Source: Streptomyces sp. M92
Lineage (GTDB): Bacteria; Actinomycetota; Actinomycetes; Streptomycetales; Streptomycetaceae
Direction: 5' to 3'
DNA length: 64,000 nucleotides
Assembly: GCF_028473745.1 (NCBI RefSeq)
Contig: NZ_CP101137.1
Span: forward strand, 1,798,001 to 1,862,000
The notes beneath the pieces are model-generated. The model saw nothing but the letters and a program-made list of their open reading frames with translations. It was not told the origin of the DNA and searched no databases. Every line of letters begins with the position of its first letter. Positions within the stretch are counted from its first letter, which is position 1. Positions 7,805 to 17,300 of this stretch are shown in pieces. The position numbers and the translations under genes were made by a program.

Positions 7805-10800
7805 GTGCGGGCCGCGACATCCAAGAATATTGAAAACGAGACAAGTCCAGAACCAGAATTCGCCGTTCTGGGGTCGCTGGAAGTCCGCAGCGGCAGCGAA
7901 CGCATAGCGATCAACGGGGCTCTGCAACGGCGCGTTCTCGTGATGCTGCTCCTGGAGGCCGGGCGCGTCGTGCCCGTCTCCCGTCTGATGGCGGCCGCGT
8001 GGGACGAAGAACCGCCGGACAGCGCCGAGCACCAGGTGCGCAAGACGGTTGCCAAACTGCGCAGCCGCATTCCGCACGGCCCCGAGATCGTCGTCACCGA
8101 CGGGCCCGGCTACCGCGCGGTCGTGGACACCGAACAACTCGATCTTCTGCGCCACCAGAGGCTGTTGCGACAGGCCAGGGAATCACTGGACGCGGGGGAG
8201 AGGGAGCGGGCCGCCGCACAGTTGCGTGAGGCGCTGGCGCTGTGGCGGGGACCGGTGCTGGCCGGGTCCGGCGGGCGTGTGGTCGACGCCGCCTCGACGG
8301 CTCTGGAGGAGCAACGGCTCACCGCCGCCGAGCAGCTCTACGATCTGGGCATCGACGCGGGCGAGGCCGCCGGGATCACGGGCGAGCTGCGGGCCCTCGT
8401 CGACGAGCATCCGCTGCGCGAGTCGCTCCGCAGCCGGCTGATGCTGGCCCTCTACCACTCCGGCCAACAGGCCGCCGCGCTGGACGAGTTCGCCCGAGCG
8501 CGAGGACACCTCTCGGACGAACTGGGCATCGACCCGAGCGCGGAGCTGACCGGTCTGCACGAACGCATCCTGCGCCAGGACCCGTCGCTCACCCGCCCGG
8601 AACGCGCCACGTCCCGTGTCCCGGACCAGGTGTCCGAGGCTCCGCACGCGCTTCCGTTCGACGTGCCCGACTTCTCGGGCCGCAGTGGCGAGTTGCAGTG
8701 GGTCTGCGATGCGGCCAGACGTGCCCCGGAGGGGGCGCCGACGGTCCTGGCCCTCGACGGCATGGGCGGAGGCGGCAAGACGGCACTGGCCATCCGCGCC
8801 ACCCATCAACTGGCCGAGCAGTACCCGGACGGCAGTCTCTTCATCGACCTGCACGGCTTCACACCGGGCCAGACGCCGGTCAGCGCGTTCCACGCCCAAG
8901 GAGACCTGCTCGCCGCCGCCGGCATCCCCAGCGAGGAGATACCCACGGTGCCGGCGGGACGTGCCGCGCGGTGGCAGTCCTACATGCGGGGCCGCCGCAT
9001 GCTGCTGGTCCTGGACAACGCCGCCGCGTCCGAGCAGGTGAGGGCGCTGATCCCCGCCTCCTCCGACAGCCTGGTCCTGATCACCAGCCGCCCGCGACTG
9101 ACTGGACTGGACGGAGCCGAATGGCTCTCCGTGGGTGCCCTGCCGGAGCCGGACAGCCACCAGATCCTTCGCAACACCCTCGGCGCCGAACGCGTCGAGA
9201 AGGAGCCGGACGCGGCCCGTGAGCTGCTACGGCTGTGCGGAGGTCTTCCGCTGGCGGTCAGGATCGCCGCCGCCCGGCTGGCGAACCGTCCGCACTGGAC
9301 CGTGGAGCGGCTCGTCGAGCGGCTGCGGGACCACGACCGGCGCCTGGACGAACTCACCAGTGAGGGCAGGGGGGTCGCCGGTGCGTTGCTGCTGTCGTAC
9401 CAGTCCATGCCCGACGACCAGCGAACGGCCTTCCGGCTTCTGGGACACCACCCCGGACGCTATCTGGACGCCGAAGAAGCCGCCGCACTGTTGGACACCG
9501 ATGCCCTGACGGCCGAGGACGCGCTGGAAGAACTGGTCGACGTGAGGCTGCTGGAGGCCAGGGAACCGGGGGTGTACGCCCTGCACGATCTGGTGCGCAG
9601 CTTCGTGCAACGGGTCGCGCAGGGGCAGAAGACGCCGGCGGACGGGCAGGCGGTGCGGCGACTGCTGGACCACTACTTGGACACGGCGGAACGCGCGTGC
9701 GACAGACTGTTCCCCGGACGGCGCCGCTTCGGGGACCGCGACGAAGAGGGCGGGACGCACCAGGACTTCGACCACAAGGAAAAGGCCCTCCAGTGGCTCG
9801 ACCAGCACCGCGACAGTCTGCTCGCGGCGGTGGACGCCGCGTACCACGAGGGACTCCTGTGGCACGCCGCGCGGCTCCCGCGCGAACTGGGCTTTCACTC
9901 CAGCATCCGCGGCTACGACGTCAGTGCGAACGCGGCGCTGGAGATGGGTGTCAGGGCGTCGCAACAGCTCGGGGACCGGCCGCTGACCAGGCTGAACCTG
10001 ATGAATCTGGCCATGGGCAAGTGGCGGCTGGGGCAGTTGCGCGACGCGGTCGCCCGGCTGGAGGAAGCCGTGGACCTGTCCCGGCAGATGGAGGATGTGC
10101 ACAGCGAGGCGGAGTGCCGGGCCCGGCTGGGTCAGGCCTGCACCAGCATGGGGGAACTGGAACGCGCCCTGCGGCTCTGCCAGGAGGCCAATGCCTGTGC
10201 GCAGGAGCTCGGCTTCATCCGGCTCGACGGCTCGTCGCTGAGCACCCTGAGCCTGGCCCAGGTGCGGCTCGGACGGTTCGAGGAGGCGGCGGAGTCGGCG
10301 GAGCGGGCGGTGGCCATCTTCGACTCGATCAAGGAGATACAGCTCTCCGTGGACGCGCTGAGCAATCTGTCCCAGGCGATCGAGCGCCTCGGCCGCTTCG
10401 AGGAGGCGCTGGCTTGCGCTGACGCGGCGCTGGAACGGTGCCAGCGTATGAGCATGCACTCCGTGCTGCCGCTCGTACTTGCCCGCAGGGCCGACGTGTT
10501 GGTGCGCATGGGAGAGCTGGACGAGGCGGCGCAGAGCGCCGACCACGCACTCGCCAAGGCCACCAGCAGCACCGACGACATCCACCGTGCCGCCGTGCAC
10601 CTCTCGGTCGGGCGCGTGCGGCACGCGCAGGGGGACCTGGACACGGCGCAGGCTCAGCAGCTTCTGGCTCACGAGATCGCCTGCCGCATGGAGTTGCGCT
10701 ACGACGAGGCGTGCGCGCTGTGGGGCCTCGCCCGTACCGCCGAGGCCCAGGGACACCCGCAGACGGCCCGGGAGCACCGCTCAGCGGCGGACCACCTCTT

Positions 10801-10834
10801 CTCGCTCATGAACGTGCCCGAGACCGCACGGTGA
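7805..10834 (+). CDS. AfsR/SARP-family transcriptional activator
   Basis: A large Streptomyces antibiotic regulatory protein of 1009 residues. Order of domains: OmpR-like winged helix (about 20-110, with VLGSLEVRSG and ALQRRVLVMLLLEAG), bacterial transcriptional activator domain (about 115-260), NB-ARC ATPase with P-loop GMGGGGKTA (Lys325), and a long C-terminal array of TPR-like helices (about 690-990). I chose the GTG at 7805 because GGGGGAGGG stands a few bases upstream; an in-frame start at 7688 would add 39 residues without family similarity. SARPs bind direct heptamer repeats upstream of -10 boxes and usually switch on the neighbouring cluster, so this is the leading candidate pathway activator. 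Confidence 0.93.
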   Translation: MRAATSKNIENETSPEPEFAVLGSLEVRSGSERIAINGALQRRVLVMLLLEAGRVVPVSRLMAAAWDEEPPDSAEHQVRKTVAKLRSRIPHGPEIVVTDGPGYRAVVDTEQLDLLRHQRLLRQARESLDAGERERAAAQLREALALWRGPVLAGSGGRVVDAASTALEEQRLTAAEQLYDLGIDAGEAAGITGELRALVDEHPLRESLRSRLMLALYHSGQQAAALDEFARARGHLSDELGIDPSAELTGLHERILRQDPSLTRPERATSRVPDQVSEAPHALPFDVPDFSGRSGELQWVCDAARRAPEGAPTVLALDGMGGGGKTALAIRATHQLAEQYPDGSLFIDLHGFTPGQTPVSAFHAQGDLLAAAGIPSEEIPTVPAGRAARWQSYMRGRRMLLVLDNAAASEQVRALIPASSDSLVLITSRPRLTGLDGAEWLSVGALPEPDSHQILRNTLGAERVEKEPDAARELLRLCGGLPLAVRIAAARLANRPHWTVERLVERLRDHDRRLDELTSEGRGVAGALLLSYQSMPDDQRTAFRLLGHHPGRYLDAEEAAALLDTDALTAEDALEELVDVRLLEAREPGVYALHDLVRSFVQRVAQGQKTPADGQAVRRLLDHYLDTAERACDRLFPGRRRFGDRDEEGGTHQDFDHKEKALQWLDQHRDSLLAAVDAAYHEGLLWHAARLPRELGFHSSIRGYDVSANAALEMGVRASQQLGDRPLTRLNLMNLAMGKWRLGQLRDAVARLEEAVDLSRQMEDVHSEAECRARLGQACTSMGELERALRLCQEANACAQELGFIRLDGSSLSTLSLAQVRLGRFEEAAESAERAVAIFDSIKEIQLSVDALSNLSQAIERLGRFEEALACADAALERCQRMSMHSVLPLVLARRADVLVRMGELDEAAQSADHALAKATSSTDDIHRAAVHLSVGRVRHAQGDLDTAQAQQLLAHEIACRMELRYDEACALWGLARTAEAQGHPQTAREHRSAADHLFSLMNVPETAR

Positions 10835-10958
10835 TTCCCGCACGTCGGGCGGCCGACGACACGGGGACCGAGCGGGTGTCCAGAGGGGAACGGGCCGGGA
10901 AGACGGACCGGGAATATCAGCGCAGTCGAAACAGCCGGCCTTCCGAAGGAGTTCGCTC

Positions 10959-11135
10959 ATGCGCTTCGCCCCTGCCGCCGCCGCCTCCGTCATCGCTCTC
11001 GGGGCACTTCTGGGTGGATTCACGGCCTCTTCCAGCCCCGCCGCGCCGGAGACGGCCCAGCAGCGGACCGCCGCCTTCGCCTCGTCGACGGGCGTGGTCG
11101 TCGCCGAGTCGGGTGACAACAACGGCAACGGCTGA
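10959..11135 (+). CDS. 58-residue secreted peptide of unknown function
   Basis: A small ORF with a strong ribosome binding site (GAAGGAG, eight bases before the ATG). It encodes an N-terminal signal-like segment: Arg2, then a hydrophobic Ala/Leu/Gly stretch to about residue 20, then TASSSPAAPE with a plausible cleavage near 28-29. The remaining tail of about 30 residues is polar and ends SGDNNGNG. The small size, good RBS and hairpin right after the stop make it a credible gene. It lies between the SARP and the LuxR-type regulator. It could be a signalling peptide, a small cell-wall protein or a peptide precursor. There is no Cys, and I recognise no RiPP core. Confidence 0.6.
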   Translation: MRFAPAAAASVIALGALLGGFTASSSPAAPETAQQRTAAFASSTGVVVAESGDNNGNG

Positions 11136-11141
11136 GCCGTT

Positions 11142-11166
11142 GGGCCGCGGCCACCGGTTGCGGCCC
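11142..11166 (+). terminator. Hairpin after the small peptide gene
   Basis: GGGCCGC at 11142-11148 pairs with GCGGCCC at 11160-11166 across an 11-base loop, starting seven bases after the stop of the 58-residue ORF. There is no T-run, as is common for actinomycete terminators. Confidence 0.45.
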
Positions 11167-11384
11167 GCCAGCGCGGCCACCCGGAAGAGCCGCTGCTGAG
11201 AATCGACACCGCATTGGGCGGTGGACCCGCGTCCGGTCTCCCCTCGCGTCACACGCGTTGCCGCTCGTCACGTCGATGAGGCCGAACAAAAATGCCCTTC
11301 CGGGGCGAGCCCCGCGCCGTCGCGCGCCGCGATTCCGTTCGGGACAACGAGGCTTTCTTCGTCATCCTTATCGAGGGGAACACA

Positions 11385-12098
11385 ATGACCATTCGGGTGC
11401 TCATCTGTGACCAGTTGCCTGTGATCGCGGACGGTCTCAAGACCCTCCTCGATGCGGTGCCGGACATCGAAGTGATCGGTACGACCGACAACGGCATGGA
11501 GGCCATTGTCTCCGTGCGCACCACGCGGCCGGACGTCGTGGTCACGGATCTGAACCTCCAGACCATCTCCGGCCTCGAGTTGATCCGCAGACTCGCCAAG
11601 GAGGACGAGCCGCCCACCGTCGTGGTGTTCACCGCGTCCGACGCCGACAAGACGGTGAGCGACGTGCTGCACGCCGGCGCGAGCTGCCTGCTCGGCAAGG
11701 ACACGAGTCCTCAGGAGTTGATCACTGCGGTCCGGGCGGCGGCCGCCGGGCAGACCATACTCGCGCCGAGCATTGCGCAGCGCCTGGTCACCTGGTTCCG
11801 CGCGCAGCCGGAGCCTCAGGAAGCCGCGACGTGCCCGGAGGTGATCGAGCTGACCCCGCGGGAACGGGAGGTGACCCGGATGATGGCGCGGGGAATGTCC
11901 ACGGAGGAGGTGGCCCGCGAGCTGATCATCGGCGAGGCCACGGTCCGTACGCATCTCTATCGGGTGCGCAACAAACTCGGCGTCCGCGACCGCGCGGAGC
12001 TCGTCTCACTGGTCTACCGGACCGGACTCATCCACACGACCGGACAGTCCCTCGGTGACCAGGGCGTCCTGTCGCCGGGGGGCCTGCCCGCGAGGTGA
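11385..12098 (+). CDS. LuxR/NarL-family response regulator
   Basis: A 237-residue two-component-type regulator. The receiver domain (1-120) has Asp9 followed by Gln where a second acid is usual, phospho-acceptor Asp55 in VVVTDLNL, Thr83 and Lys105 (CLLGKD). The C-terminal LuxR helix-turn-helix (about 155-220) reads LTPREREV, GMSTEEVARELIIGEATV and RNKLGV. No histidine kinase is encoded nearby, and the single-acid pocket suggests it may work without classic phosphorylation, as atypical regulators in antibiotic clusters do. I chose the ATG at 11385, preceded by GAGGGGAA. It converges with the minus-strand operon four bases downstream. Confidence 0.9.
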   Translation: MTIRVLICDQLPVIADGLKTLLDAVPDIEVIGTTDNGMEAIVSVRTTRPDVVVTDLNLQTISGLELIRRLAKEDEPPTVVVFTASDADKTVSDVLHAGASCLLGKDTSPQELITAVRAAAAGQTILAPSIAQRLVTWFRAQPEPQEAATCPEVIELTPREREVTRMMARGMSTEEVARELIIGEATVRTHLYRVRNKLGVRDRAELVSLVYRTGLIHTTGQSLGDQGVLSPGGLPAR

Positions 12099-12102
12099 CC
12101 CC

Positions 12103-13176
12103 CTAGGGCCGGCCCGGCGCCATGACCCCAGGCTCCGTGCCGGCCGCGGCGTACCGGGCCGCGCGGATGCGGTCGGCGCCGACGATCCGCCATAGCGCGG
12201 CGGGATCGCCATACCGGGCGGACTCGGCCGCGGCCAGTCGGAAGTACCGGTGCAGACCGAGTTCTGCCGTCATCGCGCGCACCCCGCAGCTCTGCATGCT
12301 CAGCCGCACCACGTCGCGCGCGGTCTCGGCGGCCATCGCCAGGGCCATGACCGGCGCGGTGCCGACGGCGTCCGGCTCCGAATCGACCAACCAGGCGCCC
12401 CGGTACACCGCAGCCCTGGTCGCGCGCAACGCCACCATGGCCCGCGCCAGCGGGAACGACACCGCCGGCAGATCACGCAGCGTGGTGTCGAACTGCCGCC
12501 GGACACCGGCGTGACGCACCGCGACCCGGTGCGCGCCGTCGGCGATGCCCAGGAGGTAGGCGGCCTGCCGCAGCCGCGCCCGGGTGAGGGGGCCGGTGGG
12601 CGAGTCGTCCAGGGGCCCCACCACGTTCGCCGCGGTGACCGGTGTGGCATCGAACTGTACGACCGGGGGCCAGCACCCGCTCTCCGTGGTGCGGCCGGCC
12701 GCTCGGTGCTCCACGGCGACGAGCACCGGCTCGCCGCCCGTCCTGGTGGCCACCAGAACCGGCCCGGGTTCCGCGGCGTCGACCGTGACCATGCCGGTCA
12801 GCTCCCAGCCACCCGCTCGCGGGGCCGCGGTGATCCCACTGCCGACCGGCAGGGTCTCCAGCCCGGCCAGTGCCGCGCCCGCCGGAGCACCCATGTCGGC
12901 TGCCATCGCGTCGGCCCGGTAGGAGTTGCCGCGTGCCGCGCGGCCGAGTTCCTCACTGACGAGCACCCCGGCCGTCAGACCGAGGCCGAGGCCGCCGACG
13001 GAGGCTGACCGTTCGAAATCGGCAGCGTCCAGTTCGTCGAGCACCGCCCTGGTGGGGCCGACGGCTCCGTCGGCCACCGGCGCGCCGTGCAGCTCCATCC
13101 GGGCGGGGACGCCGGAAAGGCCCGTACGCAACGCCTTGCGCACCTGGATGCTGAGCGGATCGGGGGTGAGGTCCAT
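12103..13176 (-). CDS. Acyl-CoA dehydrogenase-like protein, small partner
   Basis: A 357-residue member of the acyl-CoA dehydrogenase superfamily, more divergent than its neighbour. The three-part fold is recognisable: an N-terminal helical part with ELGRAARGNS, a short middle beta domain (GWELTGMVTVD), and a C-terminal helical bundle (RQAAYLLGIADGAHRVAV, QSCGVRAMTAELGLHRYFR). The usual FAD-binding TEPxAGSD stretch is absent. It starts one base after the stop of the larger dehydrogenase, an arrangement seen where two unlike subunits form one enzyme. It is last in the minus-strand operon headed by LysX. The pair probably oxidises a thioester-bound or CoA-bound amino acid or acid, but the substrate is not evident. 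Confidence 0.8.
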   Translation of the reverse strand: MDLTPDPLSIQVRKALRTGLSGVPARMELHGAPVADGAVGPTRAVLDELDAADFERSASVGGLGLGLTAGVLVSEELGRAARGNSYRADAMAADMGAPAGAALAGLETLPVGSGITAAPRAGGWELTGMVTVDAAEPGPVLVATRTGGEPVLVAVEHRAAGRTTESGCWPPVVQFDATPVTAANVVGPLDDSPTGPLTRARLRQAAYLLGIADGAHRVAVRHAGVRRQFDTTLRDLPAVSFPLARAMVALRATRAAVYRGAWLVDSEPDAVGTAPVMALAMAAETARDVVRLSMQSCGVRAMTAELGLHRYFRLAAAESARYGDPAALWRIVGADRIRAARYAAAGTEPGVMAPGRP

Positions 13177-13177
13177 G

Positions 13178-14332
13178 TCAGTGCTCTTCCTGTCCGATGG
13201 AGTCGAACGCGGCGGCCATGATCTGGAGCATCACCTCGGAGGTCCCTGCCGACAGTGTGAGCCCCGGCGCCTCCCGGTAGGCGGAGTCCAGGGTCAGAGC
13301 CGCCCTGGTGCGGTTCGCCCGCTGCTGGGGGCTGGGGATGTTGGCGGCCCACACCGCGATGCTCTGGGCGAGTTCGCTGCTGTGGTACTTGGCGACGGCC
13401 GTCGAGACGTGATCGACCTGGTCCGACGCGAGGCCGGTAAGTGCCTCCCAGGCGAGGACGTGGTCCGCCGCGAGCGCGCCATGCCATCGGCCGATCTGCT
13501 CGACGCGGTCGTCGTGCGGGGAGTCAGGGGCGTCGTCGACCAGTGCGTCCAGCGCGGCCTCGAGCCAGTGCTCCGCCTTGAGGTAGTAGTCGAGACCGGT
13601 GCGTTCGATGGCCAGAGCCTCGTTGAGCAGCGGCCACCCCTGGTCGCGCGGACCGAGGAGGCCGTCACCCGGGACCGGGACCGAGTCGAGGTCCACCCGG
13701 TGAAAGTGCTCGTCGCCGACGCCGGGGACAACCGACACCGTCACACCCGATGCGCCCAGGTCGACCAGGAACAGACTGATTCCCTGGTACTTCCCGGCAC
13801 CCGGCGTCGTACGGGCCGCGCACAGGGCGAGGTCGACGAACCGGGTCTTGAGGCTGAACACCTTCGTGCCGGTGATCCGGTAGCCGCCGCCGTCCGGTTC
13901 GGCAATGGTCCGCAGCGCGGCGAGGTCCGACCCGGCGTCCGGTTCGGTGTAGAGCACTGAGGCGAAACTCTCCCCGCGGGCCAGCGCGGGCAGGTACCGC
14001 CGCTTCTGCTCGTCGCTGCCCGCCATCAGCAGGAACTGGCCGACGATCTGGATGGTGTTGACGTGGAACGTGTCCGGCACTCCCGCGCGCACCAGTTCCT
14101 CCGCGACGATCGCGGCGTCGGTGAGGGGGCGGCCCTCTCCGCCGAACTCGACGGGCCAGTGCACGGCGAGCAGGCCCAGCTTTCCGAGCAGACGGTAGAG
14201 CGGACGCGCGTCCGGCTCGACACCGTCCGCGCCGGTGGCGTCCGCCGCCGCGGCACGCACCTCGGCGGAGCGCAGCGCCTTCCGCACGTCCGCCCGGAAC
14301 CGCTGTTGATCCTCAGTGAACCCGAACCGCAT
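13178..14332 (-). CDS. Acyl-CoA dehydrogenase family flavoprotein
   Basis: A 384-residue protein with the classic acyl-CoA dehydrogenase layout: N-terminal helices (FGFTEDQQRFRADVRKAL), the flavin-contact loop YTEPDAGSDLAALRT (about 129-143), a middle domain with GYRITGTKVF, and a C-terminal bundle ending LSAGTSEVMLQIMAA. It would remove two hydrogens alpha/beta to a thioester. It sits ten bases downstream of the C-A-PCP-TE gene and one base before a second dehydrogenase-like gene, so the carrier-bound aminoacyl group of that NRPS is a plausible substrate. Dehydro amino acids formed this way are known for prolyl-PCP oxidation in pyrrole pathways. Confidence 0.9.
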   Translation of the reverse strand: MRFGFTEDQQRFRADVRKALRSAEVRAAAADATGADGVEPDARPLYRLLGKLGLLAVHWPVEFGGEGRPLTDAAIVAEELVRAGVPDTFHVNTIQIVGQFLLMAGSDEQKRRYLPALARGESFASVLYTEPDAGSDLAALRTIAEPDGGGYRITGTKVFSLKTRFVDLALCAARTTPGAGKYQGISLFLVDLGASGVTVSVVPGVGDEHFHRVDLDSVPVPGDGLLGPRDQGWPLLNEALAIERTGLDYYLKAEHWLEAALDALVDDAPDSPHDDRVEQIGRWHGALAADHVLAWEALTGLASDQVDHVSTAVAKYHSSELAQSIAVWAANIPSPQQRANRTRAALTLDSAYREAPGLTLSAGTSEVMLQIMAAAFDSIGQEEH

Positions 14333-14342
14333 GTACGTCTCC

Positions 14343-17300
14343 TCAAAGGGCGAGCGTCTCTTCGATCGCCGCGACGACCCGGCTCAACGCCGTTTCCGTG
14401 AAAAGGGTGTAGTGGTCGCCAGGCACGCTCTCGGCCCGGAACGGACCCGTGCACACTGCCCGCCACTGCTCTTCCACGGCGATGTGAGATGACGCGGTGA
14501 GCACGGTGACCGGTCCGCCGTACGGCCCCGGCGGGCGGTATGCCTGCATGGACAGGGCACAGGACCGGTACGTCTCGAACCGGGAGGTCAGCTCGGCCTC
14601 GGTGAGTTCGATGCCGAAGCCGGTCAGCGTCCTTCCGACGTCGGCCACGCCGGCGGCGGGGTCGAGGACCGCGCGCACCCGAGGGCCGTCGCGCCCCGTC
14701 AGCCTCACGACGTCGTGCACGAACCGTTGCCGCACCGTCTCCTCGTCGAGGCGGACGGAGTCCTCGTCGTAGGCGGCGTCCAGCAGAACCACCGGAGGCC
14801 GTTCTCCGGTCTTCTGCTCGATCTGCCGGGCGACCTCGAAGGCGAGCACACCGCCGTAGGACCAGCCGGCCAGGCAGCACGACCGGGGCAGGCCGGTCTC
14901 GACCAGGTACCGCGCGATCCTGGAGGCGGTCGTCGCCAGTCCGTCCCGCGGGGCCACAGAGGCGTCGCGTGGATCGGCGGCGAATCCGGTCACACCGACG
15001 TCCTCGCGCAGTGCCCTGACCAGCGGCACGTAGCAGAAGAGCGCACCGCCCGACGGGTGCAGCAGAATCGCCTGCGCCGGACCCGACGCACGCATCACCA
15101 CGGGTGCCCGGTCCTCTCCCGGCCCGGCGGTCCGGGCGACCTCCTGCCTGGACAGGCTCTCCCACGCGTCGAGCGGATCGCCGTCGTCATCACCTCGTGC
15201 GGCGCGCACGGCGTCGATGGTGGCGGCCAGGTGCGCGACGGTGGGCGAGGCGAAGAAGTCGCCGAGCGCGATCTCCACTCCGAACCTGCGGTTGATCGCC
15301 GACATCAGCTGAACGGCCTGCAGACTGTTGCCGCCCGCGAGGAAGAAGTCGTCGCGCACGCCGATCCGGTCGTCGCGCAGCAGGGGAGCGAGCACCTCGC
15401 GCAGCAGCCCGCGTTCCGTCGCGGTGAGCGACTCGTCGCTGTGCTCCTCGCCCGCGCGGCTCAGGTCCGGCGCGGGCAGCCTGCGCCAGTCGACCTTGCC
15501 GCTGCTGGTGAGCGGAAGCTCGTCGAGGACCACGAAGTACGACGGGATCATGTATGACGGAAGGTGTGCGCCCAGATACTCGCGAACCGCCGGCGCCTGG
15601 TGCTCGGTGATCCCGGTCAGATAACCGACCAGGTGCTTGGCTCCCTTGTCGTCGGTCCACGCCCGCACGCTGACCGGGCCGATCCCGTCGAACCCGGTCA
15701 GCGCCGACTCCACCTCACCCAGTTCGATCCGCAGCCCGCGAATCTTGACCTGTTGGTCGATCCGGCCGAGGAAGACCAGGCGTCCGTCCGCCAACCGCTT
15801 CACCAGGTCCCCTGTCCGGTACAGCCGCCCACCGGGCGCGGTGCCGAAGGGATCGGCGATGAACTTCTGGGCGGTCAGCTCGTCCCGGTTGAGGTAGCCA
15901 CGCGCCAGACCACCGCCCCCGATGACGAGTTCGCCCGGTACGCCGATCGGCACCTGGCGCAGATCGCGGTCGAGTACGTGCGCCACATGGTTGGTCATGG
16001 GCAGGCCGATCGGAGGCGAGACGTCCCAGGTACCCGGGCACTCCTCGACGATCATCGTCACCGTGCACTCGGTCGGCCCGTAGCCGTTGAACAGCCGCCT
16101 GCCGGGGTTCCACCGGTTGACCAGTTCACCGCTGAACGCCTCGCCGCCGACGAACGCGATCCGCAGGTCGGTGAACCGTTCCGGCTCCAGCAGCGGCATC
16201 ACGGTCGGGGGCAGGTCGACGACGGTGACGCCGGCCTGCTCCATCAGCGACTGGAGCCGGTCGACGGACAGCCGTTCCTCGTCGGTGGCCAGGCAGACAC
16301 GGGCTCCGGTCAGCAGCGCCGAGAACGTCTCGAACACGGAGACGTCGAAGGTGATCGAAGCGAACCCGAGCACCCGGTCGGCCGGTGTCAGGTCGAACAG
16401 CTCCCGCGTGGAGTCGACGAAGTTGACCAGGCCGCGGTGCTCGAGGAGTACCCCCTTCGGTTTGCCGGTGCTGCCGGAGGTGTAGATGACGTACGCGACG
16501 TCTGAGGACCGCGCCGCGAGCGGGGGGTTGTGATCGGGCAGCGCCGCCAGTGCCCCACGGACGTCGTCCAGCGTCAGGACGGGCACGTGGACCTCGCTCA
16601 GGGCCCGGTCGGCCCCGGCGTGCGCGATCACCACCCCCAGGTCCGCGTCGGCGGCGATCTCCGCCACCCGCCCGGGGGGATGCGCCGGGTCGAGCGGCAC
16701 GTAGGCCGCGCCGGTCTTGAGCACCGCGAGCATCGCGGTCGGCACGTCCACGTTCCTGCCCAGACAGAGGCCGACCCGTGCGCCCGGCTCGACACCGTGC
16801 CGGCGCAGCAGGGCGGCGAGCCGGTTCGCTCCGGCGTTGAGGTCGGCGTAGCTGGTGCCGACGCCGTCGACGACGACCGCCACGCTGTCCGGGGCCTCCT
16901 GGACACGCGCCTCGAACTCGGCCACCACGGTGGACTCGCGTATCGGGCGCACCGGGCCCTGGGCGGCGCGGGCCAGGAACTCCTTGTCCGCCGGGCTCAG
17001 CATCTCGACGGCGGACAGGGGAGCGTCGGGGGTCGCGGTCAGGGTGTGCAGCAGTCCGTCGTAGTGCCGGGCGAACCTGGCGATGCTCTCGGCGTCGAAC
17101 AGGTCCGTGTCGAAATCGATGGCGAGGTGTGGATCGGCGCCGGAGTCCGGCTGCTCCACCAGGGTCCAGGTCATGTCGAACGGGGTGGTGCCGGTCCGGA
17201 CGTCCTCGGGCGATACGGACAAGTCGGATAGGCCCGCCGGGGGGGCCGCGTGCTCCACGCCGAACACGATCTGGAAGATCGGTGAGCACGACGGACCGAC

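Noticed and set aside
10959-11135. Small peptide as a RiPP precursor
   Set aside because: There is no Cys or recognisable core, and the only nearby ATP-grasp protein is degenerate; the secretion-type N-terminus is unlike a RiPP leader.
10438-11199. 253-codon frame covering the small peptide gene
   Set aside because: It is out of frame with both the SARP gene and the 58-residue ORF and has Arg/Ala/Pro-rich composition typical of high-GC shadow frames.
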